From positions 310,001-374,000 of the forward strand of contig PUFA01000286.1 of NCBI GenBank assembly GCA_003508835.1: a DNA stretch of 64,000 nt, given 5' to 3'. The stretch is from Eonycteris spelaea. Lineage: Eukaryota > Chordata > Mammalia > Chiroptera > Pteropodidae. The number at the start of each line of letters is the position of its first letter. The stretch's first letter is position 1. This document shows positions 26,873 through 38,846 of this stretch, piece by piece. A program made the translations under genes and the position numbers. The notes under the pieces were generated by a model that was given only the letters and a program-made list of their open reading frames with translations, was not told the DNA's origin and searched no databases.

Positions 26873-28107
26873 TTTTTCAATTACAGTTGACATTCAATAT
26901 TGTATTTATTTCAGGTGTGAGCATAGCGATTAAACTTTATATAAATTAAGAAGTGATCTCCCATTACCTCGTACCATTGGCATCACGTTTTATTTACAAT
27001 ATTATGACTATAATCTTATGCTGTACTTACATCCCTGTGACATTTTGAAACTGCCAATTTGTAACTTCCCAATCCCTTCACCTTCTCACCCAGTCCCTTA
27101 ACCCCATCTCCCATGTGGCAAGCATCGGTTTCTTCTCTATACGATGAGTGTGTTTCTGGTTTGTTTGTTTTTTGGATTCCACTATATGTGAAATCATATG
27201 GTATTTGTCTTTCTCTGTCCCACTTATTTCATTTAGAATAATACTTTCCAGGTCCATCCATGCTATTGCAAATTGTAAGATTCATTCTTTTTTTATGGCC
27301 AAGTAATATTCATTGTATACATGTACCACTTATTCTTTACCTAATCATCTATTGATGGGCACTTACAATATCTAGCTATAGTAATAATGCTGCCAATGAA
27401 CACAGGATGCATGCATCTTTTCAAATTAGTGCTTTGGACTTCTTCAGATAAATACCCACATGTGAATTGGTAGGTCACAAAATGGTTCTGTTTTTATTTT
27501 AAAGAAACTCCATACTGTTTTTTCACAGTCGCTGTACCAAGTGGCAATTCCACCAACAATGCATGAAGGTTATCTTTTCTCTACAACCTCGACACACACT
27601 TGGTTGTTGTTTATCAATGATGGCCATTCTGACAGGTATGAGGTGATATTCCATGATGGTTTTAATCTGCATTTCTATGATTAGTCATGGTGAACATCTT
27701 TTCATACGTCTATTAGTCATCTGTATGTCCTCTTTAAAGAAATGCCCTCTGCCCATTTTTTTTTAATTGGATTTTTTTGTTGTTATTGAGTTACATTACT
27801 TATATTTTTTAGATATTAACCCTTTTCATTGGTGATACCTTTTCCCACTTGGTTGGTTGTTTTGTTTTGTTAATTTCTTTTGCTATGCAAAAATTTTTAG
27901 TTTGATATAAGTCAGCTGTTAATTTTTTTCTTTCCTTCCCCTTGCCCGTGGAGATAAAAATATTACCAGAATCAATGTCAAAGAGTTTACCACCTATGCT
28001 TTCCTCTAGGAGTGTTATGGTTTGGGTCTGACATTTAAGTCCTTCATTCCATATTTGAGTTTACTCTTGTATACAGTGTATGAAAGTGGTCTGGTTCATA
28101 ATTACTC
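26873..28107 (-). mobile_element. 5'-truncated L1, antisense
   Basis: From 28107 down to 26873 the minus strand carries the C-terminal part of ORF2 and the L1 3' UTR. Antisense phrases such as 'aaactccatactgttttttc', 'gatggccattctgacaggta' and 'tatggccaagtaatattcat' are recognisable. It ends in an A tail directly against a MEG SINE. Confidence 0.8.
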
Positions 28108-28394
28108 CATTGGAAAAGTTCTATAGACTGGTTCAAAGTACTAGTACCATAAAAATGTAATATATTATGTTACAAACAGCATATTAGTGTCTATACAAAT
28201 ACTGTAAACAGTGGCAAAAATTAGTTGTTCATGATGATATGAGCCTAGTATACAAAAGGGGCCACAGACAACTCTCTCTCCTCTCCATCTTAATTAAAGG
28301 CCTTTTGGTCATCAAATCCTATTGACTCTATCTCCATTAAGCCTTTGATTATGTTAAATTCAGTTTTCATTGTGTTAAGTCTGGTCCAAACATT

Positions 28395-28730
28395 AGACTA
28401 GCCCTTTTCAATAAAAATATAATGCAAACTACATATGGTACTTTTAAGATTTTCTTGCGCCACATAAAAAGAAACAAGAAACAAATATAAATTAAAATTC
28501 TGATAGTATATTTTTATTTAACCCAATATATGCAAAATATGCCAATGAAACATATAATCAATATTAAAAATATTAAGATATTTGACTTTTTTTTCTCATA
28601 CAAGTTTTTGAATTCAGTATGTATTTTACATTTATGGCATATTTCCATTCAGACTGGCTACATTTCAAGTGTTCAACAGCCACATGGACAATACAGACTG
28701 AGACCACAGGAGTTCTCAATATGACTGCAC
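28395..28730 (+). repeat. DNA-transposon MITE (hAT-like)
   Basis: Contains 'aaatataatgcaaactacat', 'tatttaacccaatatatgca' and 'catttcaagtgttcaacagc'. It shares order and wording with a second copy at 50793-51100 and with a common mammalian MITE whose exact name I will not assert. Confidence 0.6.
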
Positions 28731-28869
28731 AGTGGAATCACTTTTCATTTATACAATACAGTAAGTGAACTTAATAGTTCCAGGGTATGGAGGTAAATTG
28801 GTGAACAAGAAAGATCTCTCACAGCCTTCATTTCACATCCAATCCTATAATTCCTAAATGTGGAAATCC

Positions 28870-29140
28870 AGTTTCACAGGTTCTAAACCAGCAGCTTTTA
28901 AACTCCTGTGGTACTATTTGATATTTCTCTTTTCCTAGACTTTTACTGTCCCCTCTTTAATCCCACTGACCTTTCAGCAAAGTGCAAAACGTCATTCCCC
29001 TCTGGAAAGTTCTCCTGTTCCCCAGGCACTTATTTATCCTCTCCATTATTCCCACCTCTGTGACATCTCTCACACTCCATAGAAATATAATTTTTCTCAT
29101 TTACAAATCTCTCACGAAACCAAGTTATAAACTTCAATAA
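28870..29140 (+). repeat. L2-like LINE 3' fragment
   Basis: Pyrimidine-rich text ('tggaaagttctcctgttccc', 'cacctctgtgacatctctca') resembles the L2 3' end. Weak. Confidence 0.35.
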
Positions 29141-29654
29141 CTCAGACAACATTAGAGTTGAATGGTCAGTGGCACAGAAGGGTTGGAATTAGTTTGTGGA
29201 AAATTACACACATACTGTCGTCTATGCTATAGTTGCCCTACCTAAACTAAATCTAAATGATCAATGACAGAAATAATTAGCCTCATATCACTCAAAATAA
29301 TTAATATTAGCTTATTGACAGTTTTCTTTACGTTTGAATAATGAATTCCCTGATACCTGACCATTCTTGAATCTTGTGACTCTCTCTATTCCTTAGTTAT
29401 GCATGAAGCTCAGTGCCTTTCAGGGCTTTCTCATCTAGGGAAAGCAAGAATTAGTCTTTGAATTTCTTAACAAAATGCCAGCATTGCTGTCTACTAAATC
29501 ATATGCTGAACATATAAACCTTTATGATCAACAACACACACTTAGATGCCTATTAACAACCTAAATCTTCACTGCTGATGTCCATCTCCTATTAAGAGCC
29601 TAAACCAAATTTATATTAAAGAGAACAGAAAGCTATTCTAATGCCAGTGCATAC

Positions 29655-29815
29655 CATTTATTAAGCAGTCATTAGGGAATAGTCAGTCGTGTTACTTGTT
29701 TTACATATTTTCTTCAGAGCAACACACACCGAGATAGCTATCATCTCCATTTTACAAATCAAGAAACTGAAAGTACAATTAAATAATTCCTAAAGTGTTC
29801 AGAATATGAATTCCA
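29655..29815 (+). repeat. MIR SINE fragment
   Basis: MIR core-like order: 'gtgcataccatttattaagc', then 'tcatctccattttacaaatc', then 'aagaaactgaaagt'. Old and diverged. Confidence 0.6.
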
Positions 29816-30204
29816 GATGTTTGCCCTTAACATTAATTATAGTCCATGTAGTAGTGTGCTGGAACCAGTTCACACTGACTCATAAAAGTCAAACTGTTTA
29901 ATTTTTAAGAACCATGCAAGCCATTCTTAATCAAGGCTATAATTAAAAAGTATTCACGTCCTAAATATTTAGTACATTTTACTCTTGTAGTTAATGACAT
30001 TTATTGTATGTATGGTCATCTGTGTGAGAATACTATACAATGGTGTAAAACTGAGTATCTCTTCCCAACTCGGTGTTCAGTAATTATCGCCTTGAAACTG
30101 ACCATGATAGGAGTATTTACACCAAAGAAACCCAAATCCTACAAAGCCTGGCTTTCTTCTTTTTTTTTCTGAGTGGCTGTTAAATATTTACAGCAAACGA
30201 CAGA

Positions 30205-30400
30205 ATCCATTCCTTATTCTGAATCAATAGGTTATTTTGAAATGTAATATGTACGTGTTCAGCCCCTACCCAGAAATTCTAATTCAGTAGATCAGGGGTA
30301 GAGTATCTACTGCATGTGTATTTTGAAAAAGACCATCTCTCCTCCAAAATAATTTTGATATATACCTCAGGCTAAGAACTCCTATGTGAGATTTCTAAAA
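30205..30400 (+). repeat. MER5A-like hAT MITE fragment
   Basis: Phrases 'cagcccctacccagaaattc', 'taattcagtagatcaggggt' and 'tctactgcatgtgtattttg' match the middle of MER5A-type elements. Confidence 0.55.
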
Positions 30401-30611
30401 CAGCATATTTCGTATCATATTAGATGGCAGAAAGATACATATGGAAAACTGCATTACTTTAGGTCTCCACAGGTAAGTCTTTACAAATTATAATGTAAAA
30501 ATGTGACAGTTTGTTTTATTTTTTAATCAAAGATCAAAAACAGCCATAGGAAAGCTTTTATATATCTTAAATTATCAAGAATGTTGCTAACATAATTCAA
30601 TAACTTTCATA

Positions 30612-32176
30612 AAAAGACTATAATGAGTCAACTAGATATCCACATGTAAAAGGATGAGATTGTACCCTTACCTAACACCCTAAATAAAAATTAACTCTAA
30701 ATAGATTAAAGATTTAAATGTAAGAGCTAAAGCTCTAAGATACTTTGAAAAAAACATAAGCACAAATCTTATTAACCTTGAATTATGACATAAATATGAC
30801 ACCAAAAGCACAAGAAACAACAAAAATTTAGATAACTTAGATTTCATCAAACTAAAAACATTTTGCTTTAAAAGAAACCATCAAGAGCATGAAAAGATGG
30901 GGGTGACTCCATAGTGTAGTGGTTAGCACCTCTGCTTTACACATAGAAGGTCTTGGGTTCGTGCCCCAGGTGGAGCCAGGGACCACAACCCAGGGGTGAC
31001 AGGCCCCAGGGGGCACATCACGAGCACGTGGGAGGAGACACCCTGCTTTCAGAGATCCAGTTCTTAAAGGTTGATGGCAACATCCATAGGTCAGGGGTGG
31101 AAGTGGTGGGGGAGGCGGTGGGGAAGGCTCCTGGGGATGAGGGGAGGGCGGATCAGAGAGGGGCAGGGATTGGGGGTGGAGGGAAGAACATAAAAAACCC
31201 ACAGAATGAAAGAAATTTCTACAAATCATATGTGTAAGGAACTTGTATCCAAAATAACTCATAAATCAACAATAAAAAGACAACCAATTAAAAAATGGGT
31301 AAAGGATCTATCTAAACAGACAATCCTCCAAAGTGGATATACAAATGGTCGATAAGCACATGAAAAGATGTTCAACATTATTAGCCATCAGGGAAATCAA
31401 AACTACAATGAGATTAACATTTCACACCCACTAGGCTGGCTATAATCAAAAAATTAGATAATAACAAATGTTGGCAAGGATACGGAGAACTGGAAACCTC
31501 ACACACTGCTGGCAAGAACGTAAAATGGTACAGCTGCTTTGGAAAACATTCTAGCAGTCCCTCCAAAGGTTAAACATAGAGGTTTAAAATGATTAAACCA
31601 TATGACTCAGCAATTCCACTCCTATATGTAAACCCAAAAGAAACGAAAAATATGTCCATACAAAACCTTGTATAAGAGCATTATTCATAAGAGCCAAAAA
31701 GTAGAAATAATCCAAATGCTCAACTGGTAAATGGAGAAAGAAAATGCCATATATCAAAAAAAAAAAAAAAAAAATAAAAAGTCATATATCAATACAATGG
31801 ATATTATTTGGCAAAAACAAGAAATAAAATACTGATACACCATAATCTTTCGTGAACCTTGAAAATACTATGCTACATGAAAGAAGCTAGTCACAAAAAA
31901 ACACTATATGACTCCATTTATGTGAAATATCCACAATAGGTAAATCTACAGTGAAAGTAAGTCAAATAAGGGCTGCCTAGGGCTTGTGGTCAGTGGGAAG
32001 GATAAGGGAACAACCGCTAAGGGGTACAAAGTTTCTTTTGGAGGTGATAAAAATGTTCTAAAATTGACTGTGGTGATGATTGCTTGACTCTGAATATACA
32101 AAAAATTCACTGAAGTGAACAATTTAAATGGATGAATTGTATGGTATGTGAAATATATCACAATAAATCTGTTACA
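30612..32176 (+). mobile_element. 5'-truncated L1M, split by a tRNA-derived SINE
   Basis: Sense ORF2 C-terminal sequence and 3' UTR: 'gattaaagatttaaatgtaa', 'catcaagagcatgaaaaga', 'ttggaaaacattctagcag', ending 'aatatatcacaataaatctg'. The element is interrupted at about 30898-31187 by a tRNA-Val-derived insert, after which L1 resumes at 'cccacagaatgaaagaaatt'. A 20-A run lies near 31757-31776. Confidence 0.75.
30898..31187 (+). mobile_element. tRNA-Val-derived SINE (possible MEG-T2)
   Basis: A GC-rich insert of about 290 bp in an AT-rich L1. Its first part (30905-30978) is a tRNA-like domain closest to tRNA-Val with anticodon TAC. It has an intact A box (TAGTGTAGTGG), a B box with one mismatch (GGTTCGTGCC), and acceptor-stem halves that largely pair (GACTCCA/TGGAGCC). 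The anticodon stem is degraded, so it is not a working tRNA gene. The next 210 bp are an unrelated G-rich body ending in an A-rich tail. Flanks 'catgaaaaga' and 'cataaaaaac' may be a worn target duplication. Megabats have a tRNA-derived SINE (MEG-T2); identity with it is inferred, not checked. Confidence 0.65.
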
Positions 32177-32776
32177 CACATGAAAGGATATGATAAATTT
32201 CTTGGGGGAAAAAAAACTCTGGAAAAGATTCCATTCCTGACAAATACCTGTTTTCTTTTATTCAATAAACTACATCAAAAATTGTTTCTCTTTAGCTTAA
32301 CTGCCAAGAAATTAATTTATCACTAAATTTTGTGGTCACATGTGCTTTCCTTTACCTAAGTTTTCTAGTTGTTTCTGTCACCAATATTTCTTACTTCTGT
32401 CATTTTAATTTAAAATTGTCCAACTTTAAGCCACTTCAATTATTCTTCGAAGCAGGCAGGATATGATGGCTAGCTGAATTCTGAAAACTTAAGAATATGT
32501 TTAGATACTCATGATGTCCACAAAAGTAAAGAAACCCTATGTTCAGCTTGAGCTCTGCCAACAAATTCCCTTTATCTTAAACTACCACTGAGAACTACAA
32601 CAATCAGAGAATTATGAGTTTTGCCAGAGGGCTTCTTTCCTCTAAATACATTGTCTGTCTGAATATTATAATGCACTATTACGCATTTATCATATACTTA
32701 GCATATAATATTTTAAATAGAATATAAATAACAAATCACTACTGAAATTTAACTGTTTTAGGAAATTCATTCCTAC

Positions 32777-32888
32777 CCGAACAGGTGAGGATGACTCCTC
32801 TGTATTTCGTTTCTGAGACTCAGTGTCCACATCTTGGCGCTTGTTCTTCATTCTTTCTCTAAGATCCCCTGTAGGTCTTTCTGGTGAC
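32777..32888 (-). CDS. ZC3H13: ZC3H13 coding exon 3 (residues about 76-112)
   Basis: Translates as SPERPTGDLRERMKNKRQ DVDTESQKRNTEESSSPVR, matching human ZC3H13 with one apparent change (TEP to TES). The acceptor is AAAG|GTCACC and the donor CGG|GTAGGA. The length of 112 bp equals the expected value (one base completing an Arg codon plus 37 codons), so this exon is undamaged. It is charged, low-complexity sequence at the start of the long disordered arginine/serine/glutamate-rich region. Confidence 0.95.
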
Positions 32889-35049
32889 CTTTGAACCAAA
32901 AAATAAAACAGATCAGAAAAAAACTATATTTATATAACGTTTTATAAAAATATATTTATAGAAATAATCTCACAAATCACAATATAATTTCTAACTGTCC
33001 CTGGCTCCTAAAGTTCAGGAAAAAAGTTAATTTATTAATAATTTAATAGCTTAAATATTAACAAAGAAATATGAGAATCATTTAGAAGTTTTCTCCTAAT
33101 ACCAATCAAAACATATATATAGTTAAAATTCCATGGGGTGGCAGGTACTGGTAATATGAATAAGAAACTGAAGACGAGCTGAGAAAAAGCAATTAGTAAT
33201 TAACACTTAATTTGTTTTGTATTAATCACATAAATAGTTATATTTGAAAACAAAAAGCCGGAAGACAGTTTTAAACCACAACATTGCAAAATTAATCTAG
33301 GAGCAACGGTATTAGCCACCAAAAAATACTGTAATAGTTTTAAAGATATAAACAAATTACATATCACATATATTTCAAGTAACAACTGATCGATCAAATC
33401 AATTCCTTTAATTTATCAATCAATATAAATCACATAATGAAGAAATTTCAATTAATTCACTTTAAAGGATCACATTAACATTTACATGTATATTTTACAG
33501 ATCTCTATTAAATGTATTAATAGTTAATGCTGAACTTAAAAATGAAACTTATTACTATGAACCAGTACCTAAATCCTTTAAATTATAATCATGATGTAAA
33601 TGTAAATTTTATGTGCCAGGGTTTTACTTATGTGATTATAAACTTGTTTCTATCCTAAACAGCACCTAACAGAATATTCTATATACAGTGAATGCTAAAT
33701 AAGTGACTTAACTGGCTGGTGACTAGATAAGCATATCTGAAATACACTGCTTTTATTTCCATCTTTGAATCGCATTATAAACTATATTTTTCTTTCCTAC
33801 AAAAAGGGGAAAATACATAAATACAAGAGAAGTTATCAGATAAAAAAACACCAAAAAAATAGCAAAATTATAAAAGTCCTTTATTCTAAGTCTCTATATC
33901 ACTAATTTTTTCATGTGAGACAAAATTCCCTGCCCATTTTCCTCAAAACTATCTCTTGTATAATAATTTTGAGTCAGTTAAGAATAAATTTCAAAGATAA
34001 AGTAAAGCATGTATTAAAAGTATAGTAATAATATAAACAAAACATTAAAATTACTATAATAGTTTTCCCGGTAGGTGTTTATACTGGGTAATTAAGACTA
34101 ATTTGCCCACATTAACAGACAAGACAAATGACACTCTAAATACGAATAAAACAATATTCAGCATCACAAGTATGTTAAAATATACAACATTTAAGTGAAA
34201 AGAAAGTCAGCTAATGTTAAGGGTTTGAATTTTTAATTCTACTGAACTTCATAATCTATACACACACAAAAATTCATCCAATTAAAAAAAAATCTCCAAA
34301 TGTTAGTGTTCAACTTTTATGCTGTTGCTGTAACGAAAGCAATTAGCACACCTAATTTTAGAACTAGGTAAATTATTTATCAATCATGTTTAAACTTTTC
34401 TGACAATTTTTATGTATGCTACACCATAACAAAATCATGAGGGAACCAAAAGAAGAATAAAGTCTTTATTAGGAAAGTTTAATTTAACTTTGCCTTTATT
34501 GAAGACAAAATGATGTTCTAAACAGGTAGTACATTAATCCTTATAAATATAAATACATATTTTCATTTACACTAGTACATTATAAGAGATTTTTACAAAT
34601 GCATTTTAACCTTCAGAGCCTGTATTAGATTATCTTTTGTCATTAAGATTTGTATTTACAGCATCTTAAAAAGCTAAAAATTATATTCTATTTAAATTTT
34701 AATATTTTAAGAGTTGAAAATAACCTCTCTTTACTAAAACTAAATCCACGAAATTTTGCTGTCGTAAGTAGCACTTTAATACATAACTGGGAGGGGAGGT
34801 AAGCCATTCACATAAAAAGATCTGTCGAAAAAAGTAAATATTGAGCAAATAAGTTTTAAAGCAATCATTTTATTAATCTTGAATTTAATGACTAAAAAGA
34901 TCTTGCCAATCTTTAACTAGATATCAATAAGACTACCATCAAAATAGAAAATCTGACCAAATATATGGCTGTATTCAGACTTTTACACCAGGTAAACTAC
35001 AAAAGCCATCTTCTTATACTATAGGAACAATTCGAAGTTCTCAATTTAC
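32889..35049. other. ZC3H13 intron between coding exons 2 and 3
   Basis: Very AT-rich and apparently repeat-poor. No conserved element or gene recognised. Confidence 0.6.
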
Positions 35050-35157
35050 CTTCTGTAATTGCTGCTGTAACCTTTCCACGGGTGAAGGGCCATGAACGAA
35101 TCTACATGTGTTTCCATAGAGGCAGTTGCCAGTCTTCAGCCAGTTTCGGCACTGTGT
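35050..35157 (-). CDS. ZC3H13: ZC3H13 coding exon 2 (CCCH zinc finger), frame broken by 2 bases
   Basis: The exon encodes the single CCCH zinc finger, with spacing C-x8-C-x5-C-x3-H (TQCRNWLKTGNC, then CLYGNTCRFVHG), preserved in full. Splice sites are canonical (TTAG|ACACAG and AGAAG|GTAAAT). Its length is 108 bp; the human exon, from the remembered protein, should be 110. Two single-base losses fit the data: one in the C run of the 'SPRG' codons and one in the A run of the 'GKG' codons. Without them the frame after 'GPSP' becomes VERLQQQLQK and runs into a stop in the next exon. Real truncation just after the finger is possible, but uncorrected homopolymer error is likelier. Confidence 0.93.
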
Positions 35158-35482
35158 CTAAGAGATAGATATTACTGTGTAAATTTCATATTTATTCATA
35201 TTCATTTCTGGACAAAAATGTTAGCAGGAAAAATTAAAATAAATGATATCAGAATTCCAGCTAACCTGAGATATATATTACTCCCCAAATAAAAGATATC
35301 AAGAAAAAAAAAAACCAACCCATTGACCCTATCACCCTTTTCACTCTTTTTCACAAAACACATTTTAAAAAATTTACTAAATCTACATTCCTACAATACA
35401 ACCTGTTCATCTTTATGATACAAATCTGTATTTCAAGAACAGGATTGGAAGAGAAACTGTGATTGTAATAGTGACAGCTCAC

Positions 35483-35599
35483 CTCTGCAGCACTGCCAGT
35501 GCTGGGTCCCAGCCTCTCAAATACACTGGGTCTTCGTGATGTGCTATCAGATATGGTCTTGGTATTTTCCACGGTGACCTTCCTTCTAATTTTTGACAT
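35483..35599 (-). CDS. ZC3H13: ZC3H13 coding exon 1 (start codon; residues 1-39)
   Basis: The exon begins MSKIRRKVTVENTKTISD and ends GPSTGSAAE, essentially identical to the N-terminus of human ZC3H13. The ATG is at 35597-35599 and the donor is GCAGAG|GTGAGC. The exon extends about 9 bases further 5' (to 35608) as UTR, to an AAAG| acceptor. Its 117 coding bases are exactly 39 codons (phase 0), so this exon is intact. This N-terminal stretch precedes the CCCH finger and has no known catalytic role. Confidence 0.96.
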
Positions 35600-35726
35600 T
35601 TTGTATTACTTTAACCAAAAAAGAGAGAGGCAAAACTGTAAAATTCTTCAATTTGCAATAACTGAGTCCCTTACTTACAAGCAGATAGAACTATTAACAC
35701 TGCAAAATTACAGATTTTCCTCAGGA

Positions 35727-35727
<1 letters not shown>

Positions 35728-35759
<32 letters not shown>
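35728..35759. repeat. A32 homopolymer
   Basis: A run of 32 A's on the + strand about 120 bp upstream (transcript sense) of the acceptor of the ZC3H13 start-codon exon. On the transcript it is poly-U. Likely length-variable. Confidence 0.9.
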
Positions 35760-35763
<4 letters not shown>

Positions 35764-35811
35764 CATGAGAGAGGTCACAGGTAAACAGAAGTAAGCACAA
35801 GTTATCTTCTA

Positions 35812-36052
35812 AGACAAGGGTCCCTGACCTCCCCCGAGGCTGCACACCAGTACTGATCCATGGCCTGTTAGGAATCAGGCCACACAGCTGGTGAGTGACA
35901 AGCAAGCAAGAGAATCTTCACCCATATTTACAGCCGCTCTCCAGTGCTAGCTAGCATTGTTGCCTCAGCTCCACCCCAGATCATCAAGCATTAGATTCTC
36001 ATAGGAGCACCAGTCCTTGGTGCCAAAAAGGTTGGAGACCACTGTTCTAAGA
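35812..36052 (+). repeat. MER1-like hAT-Charlie MITE, internally deleted
   Basis: Both ends are recognisable: 'aagggtccctgacctccccc' and 'ccatggcctgttaggaatca' at the left, 'catcaagcattagattctca' and 'ttggtgccaaaaaggttgga' at the right. These are inverted-repeat-related ends of the MER1 family. The middle is shortened. Confidence 0.7.
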
Positions 36053-37694
36053 CCAACTTATTAGTCGATTTGTCACTTTGAATCTGTTGGCTAGAATTTT
36101 ACCTTTTCTGCAGAATGAAAGAATAAGATTCTATTCAGAGTTAAGTTCTCAGAAAACAGTATAAATGATTAGTTCCTAGGTTCCTTATGCAGGTCATTGC
36201 AAAATTTATTAACTTTCTTTTAGGGAAAGTTGTACTATCATTCTCCATCACTGGTTAACTGGAAAATCAAGCCATGTCAAAAGAAAAACGGGAGAATAAA
36301 ATTAGGTGAAAATTTTATTTTTTTTTAGAATTTTATTGATAGAAGTTATGTTTATTCAGTTTAAGTGACATTAGTTATGTTCCAAAAATCATCTTGGGAG
36401 GAAAATGAATACTATTTAAATATTTTCTATGTCTTAGAGAAGTCAAATATAGTCTAATCGAGGATATTTATTTTCTGGTAATACAAAAAAAAAAACCCTC
36501 AATGATGATAAGATGACTTTCTTTCAAAATAGAACAGGCTGTAGAACTAGAAAAAATGAAGGTGTTTCTATAATCTATTCTACATTGACATAAAAGTCAA
36601 AGATGCTAAAAGTAATAAACAGGCCATTTTACCATTACTAGTAGTAACAAGAAAGACAAATTATAAAAATATTTCATAAAAAAATGAAACATTAAAAACT
36701 AAAACTGTAATAGAAAACTAATCCAAATATATAATCAAGTAATTCAACTGGAAATGAAAATATAATGGTTGTACAATATACTTTAGAAAACAATATGAAA
36801 TTCTAGATCAAAATTAACCCAAACAGTACACTACTGTGGAAAGTGGGTAGTAGGAACTGCCTAAGAATATAGAACTAAGCAATATCACTCTTTATACAAT
36901 CTATATATTAGTTGAAATCTCATCAGTAGTCAAAATTAGTTACTAGAATAAATAATGGCAGCTAAAAAAGTAAAAGTTCCATTTGGTAGAGAACGAGTCC
37001 TATAAAGTTCACAATTCTCTTTAATGTGTTTCAAAATAAAGGCATACCACTTGAAAAGAAATTAAATCATAGTGGCACCAAATCAAAACTAAGAAAATTA
37101 TAAACAATGTGTGGTTCAGTTAAATACTTATTTTCAGATCACATTTTTAAAGGATGCAAAGAACAAGAACAGTGTTTGACAAATGAGCAAAGATAATGAA
37201 CCAGGAGGAAAATATGAAATGAAAATATGAAATGACAGTAGTTTTAAATTAGAAAAATGTATATTCTTATTCTTTGACAAAATTTAATTAATATAAATAG
37301 TATGCAAATAAAATAGAAAATTAATATAAATATTAAAAATTAATAGCAATTAATTTTTAGTGATTCAAAGTTAGAAAAGAACTTTAAATTACATTTTTAA
37401 AAATTAGTGGAGAGTCACATAAATGAACAAAATTTGTTGCAACATAAAATCACTTATGTATCATCTGTTCTCCAAGTAAGAAACTATAAAGTCAACCCTA
37501 CATACTATATAGTTAATTGATTTAACTTTTCTTGAACACATTCTCAGTACAAATGTGAATTTACAAAGGAAAAGCTGGTAAAATTTCATATGTCCATTTG
37601 ATTTACTGAACATAAAGAACTAATAAAAGCCAATATAAATGGAGCTGAGAAAGATTTTCTATAAAATGTAGAGCTTTGATTAACTGAGAAAACC

Positions 37695-37718
37695 TTTTTT
37701 TTTTTTTTTTTTTTTTTT
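37695..37718. repeat. T24 homopolymer
   Basis: A run of 24 T's in ZC3H13 intron 1, with no recognisable SINE body attached. Confidence 0.9.
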
Positions 37719-38779
37719 ACAATTTATAACTGAGCAGGATTTGATAAGTAAATCTGTCAAAAAATATACAGGAAGGGTCTTAAAAACAAATTTTAAAGTT
37801 TCATTATATAAAAAATCCTTATTAGCTATCATTATTATCTAGAACTTGGAAAACAGGCACACCACCCCACAACACTGCCTCAAGACTAACCCTAACCTTA
37901 CATTTTTTTCCTCTCCACTATCCCTTGAAATGGTCAGTTCTGCCCCCTAAATGCCTATCCCTAACATGCCCTCACTCCAACACACCCCCTTAAAAAAAAA
38001 AAATGTCAATGGTAGTGTTTTCCACAGTTGGAGCAACAAACTGTTATTATATTTGAAACACTGGTCAACTACCATCTCCTTCCCTGTTTTTCTGAGGGCT
38101 CCAGGCATTAATTCTTGTTTCTTACTGCTCTGTAACCTGTTGCTTAACTCAGCAGTGCTGGAAAGTACAGTCTCACAGCTTCTCTCCAATCTCAGATCCC
38201 TAACATAAGCTTTGAAGATTTCAAAGGGTTTGAACTGCTACTTCAAAGAAAATCAAATGAGAACTAATGTATCCCATCTTACCCCTCTCCTTGCAGTCTT
38301 GCCACTAAAAATTCTTTCACACAAACTTGTTTTTACAGGTGATATCAAGAACTACTCAAGATTCACCTATATAGTGATTATTCCACAAATTTTACTTCTA
38401 GTTACTGTTGAGTCTACTGCCTTAGGGAATAGTATAATGAAGTAAAGATCTATTTTCCACTTTTCTCAGAAAGTCAGACCTTGCCCCAAAATGGCAATGA
38501 GTTTGAGTACCAAGTCTAGGTTAAAGAAGGGTCTTAGATTAAAAAAAAAAAAAAAAAGGCAAAAGAGAAAAGTAGGAATTAAAAGTTTTCTAACTGAAAG
38601 AAGAAATTCTTCTGATTATTTGTCTAGGAATTTTCATCAGTAGTCAATAACAAGTTATCTAAATATTATTTTGCATAAATAAAATCCTTTATGCTTGCAA
38701 AGAATGCAAAATATGCTCTAAATCCTATTTGTCTAAGTATATACATATAATCTAAAATACACCAGAAAAACATTTAAGG

Positions 38780-38846
38780 TCTACAGCCATGCCACCCTGA
38801 ACAACAAGCCCAATCTCATCTGATCTCGGAAGCTAAGCAGGGTTGA
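38780..38846 (+). pseudogene. Truncated 5S rRNA-like pseudogene
   Basis: Begins GTCTACAGCCATGCCACC and follows 5S rRNA through 'gatctcggaagctaagcagg', then stops after about 67 nt, lacking the C box. Unlike the MEG SINE copies it keeps the true 5S start (GTCTAC). It is therefore a 5S pseudogene fragment rather than a SINE, and cannot be a functional 5S gene. Confidence 0.75.

Noticed and set aside
30905..30978. Functional tRNA-Val gene
   Set aside because: The anticodon stem is broken, the B box has a mismatch, and the unit carries a SINE body and A-rich tail inside an L1.
30852..31262. 136-codon minus open frame and 94-codon plus open frame
   Set aside because: Both run across the G-rich tRNA-derived SINE. 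They are compositional and start or end in flanking L1 sequence.
4593..35599. Processed pseudogene of ZC3H13
   Set aside because: Exons are separated by large introns with intact splice sites, and a CpG-island promoter is in place. It is the real gene locus despite the indels.
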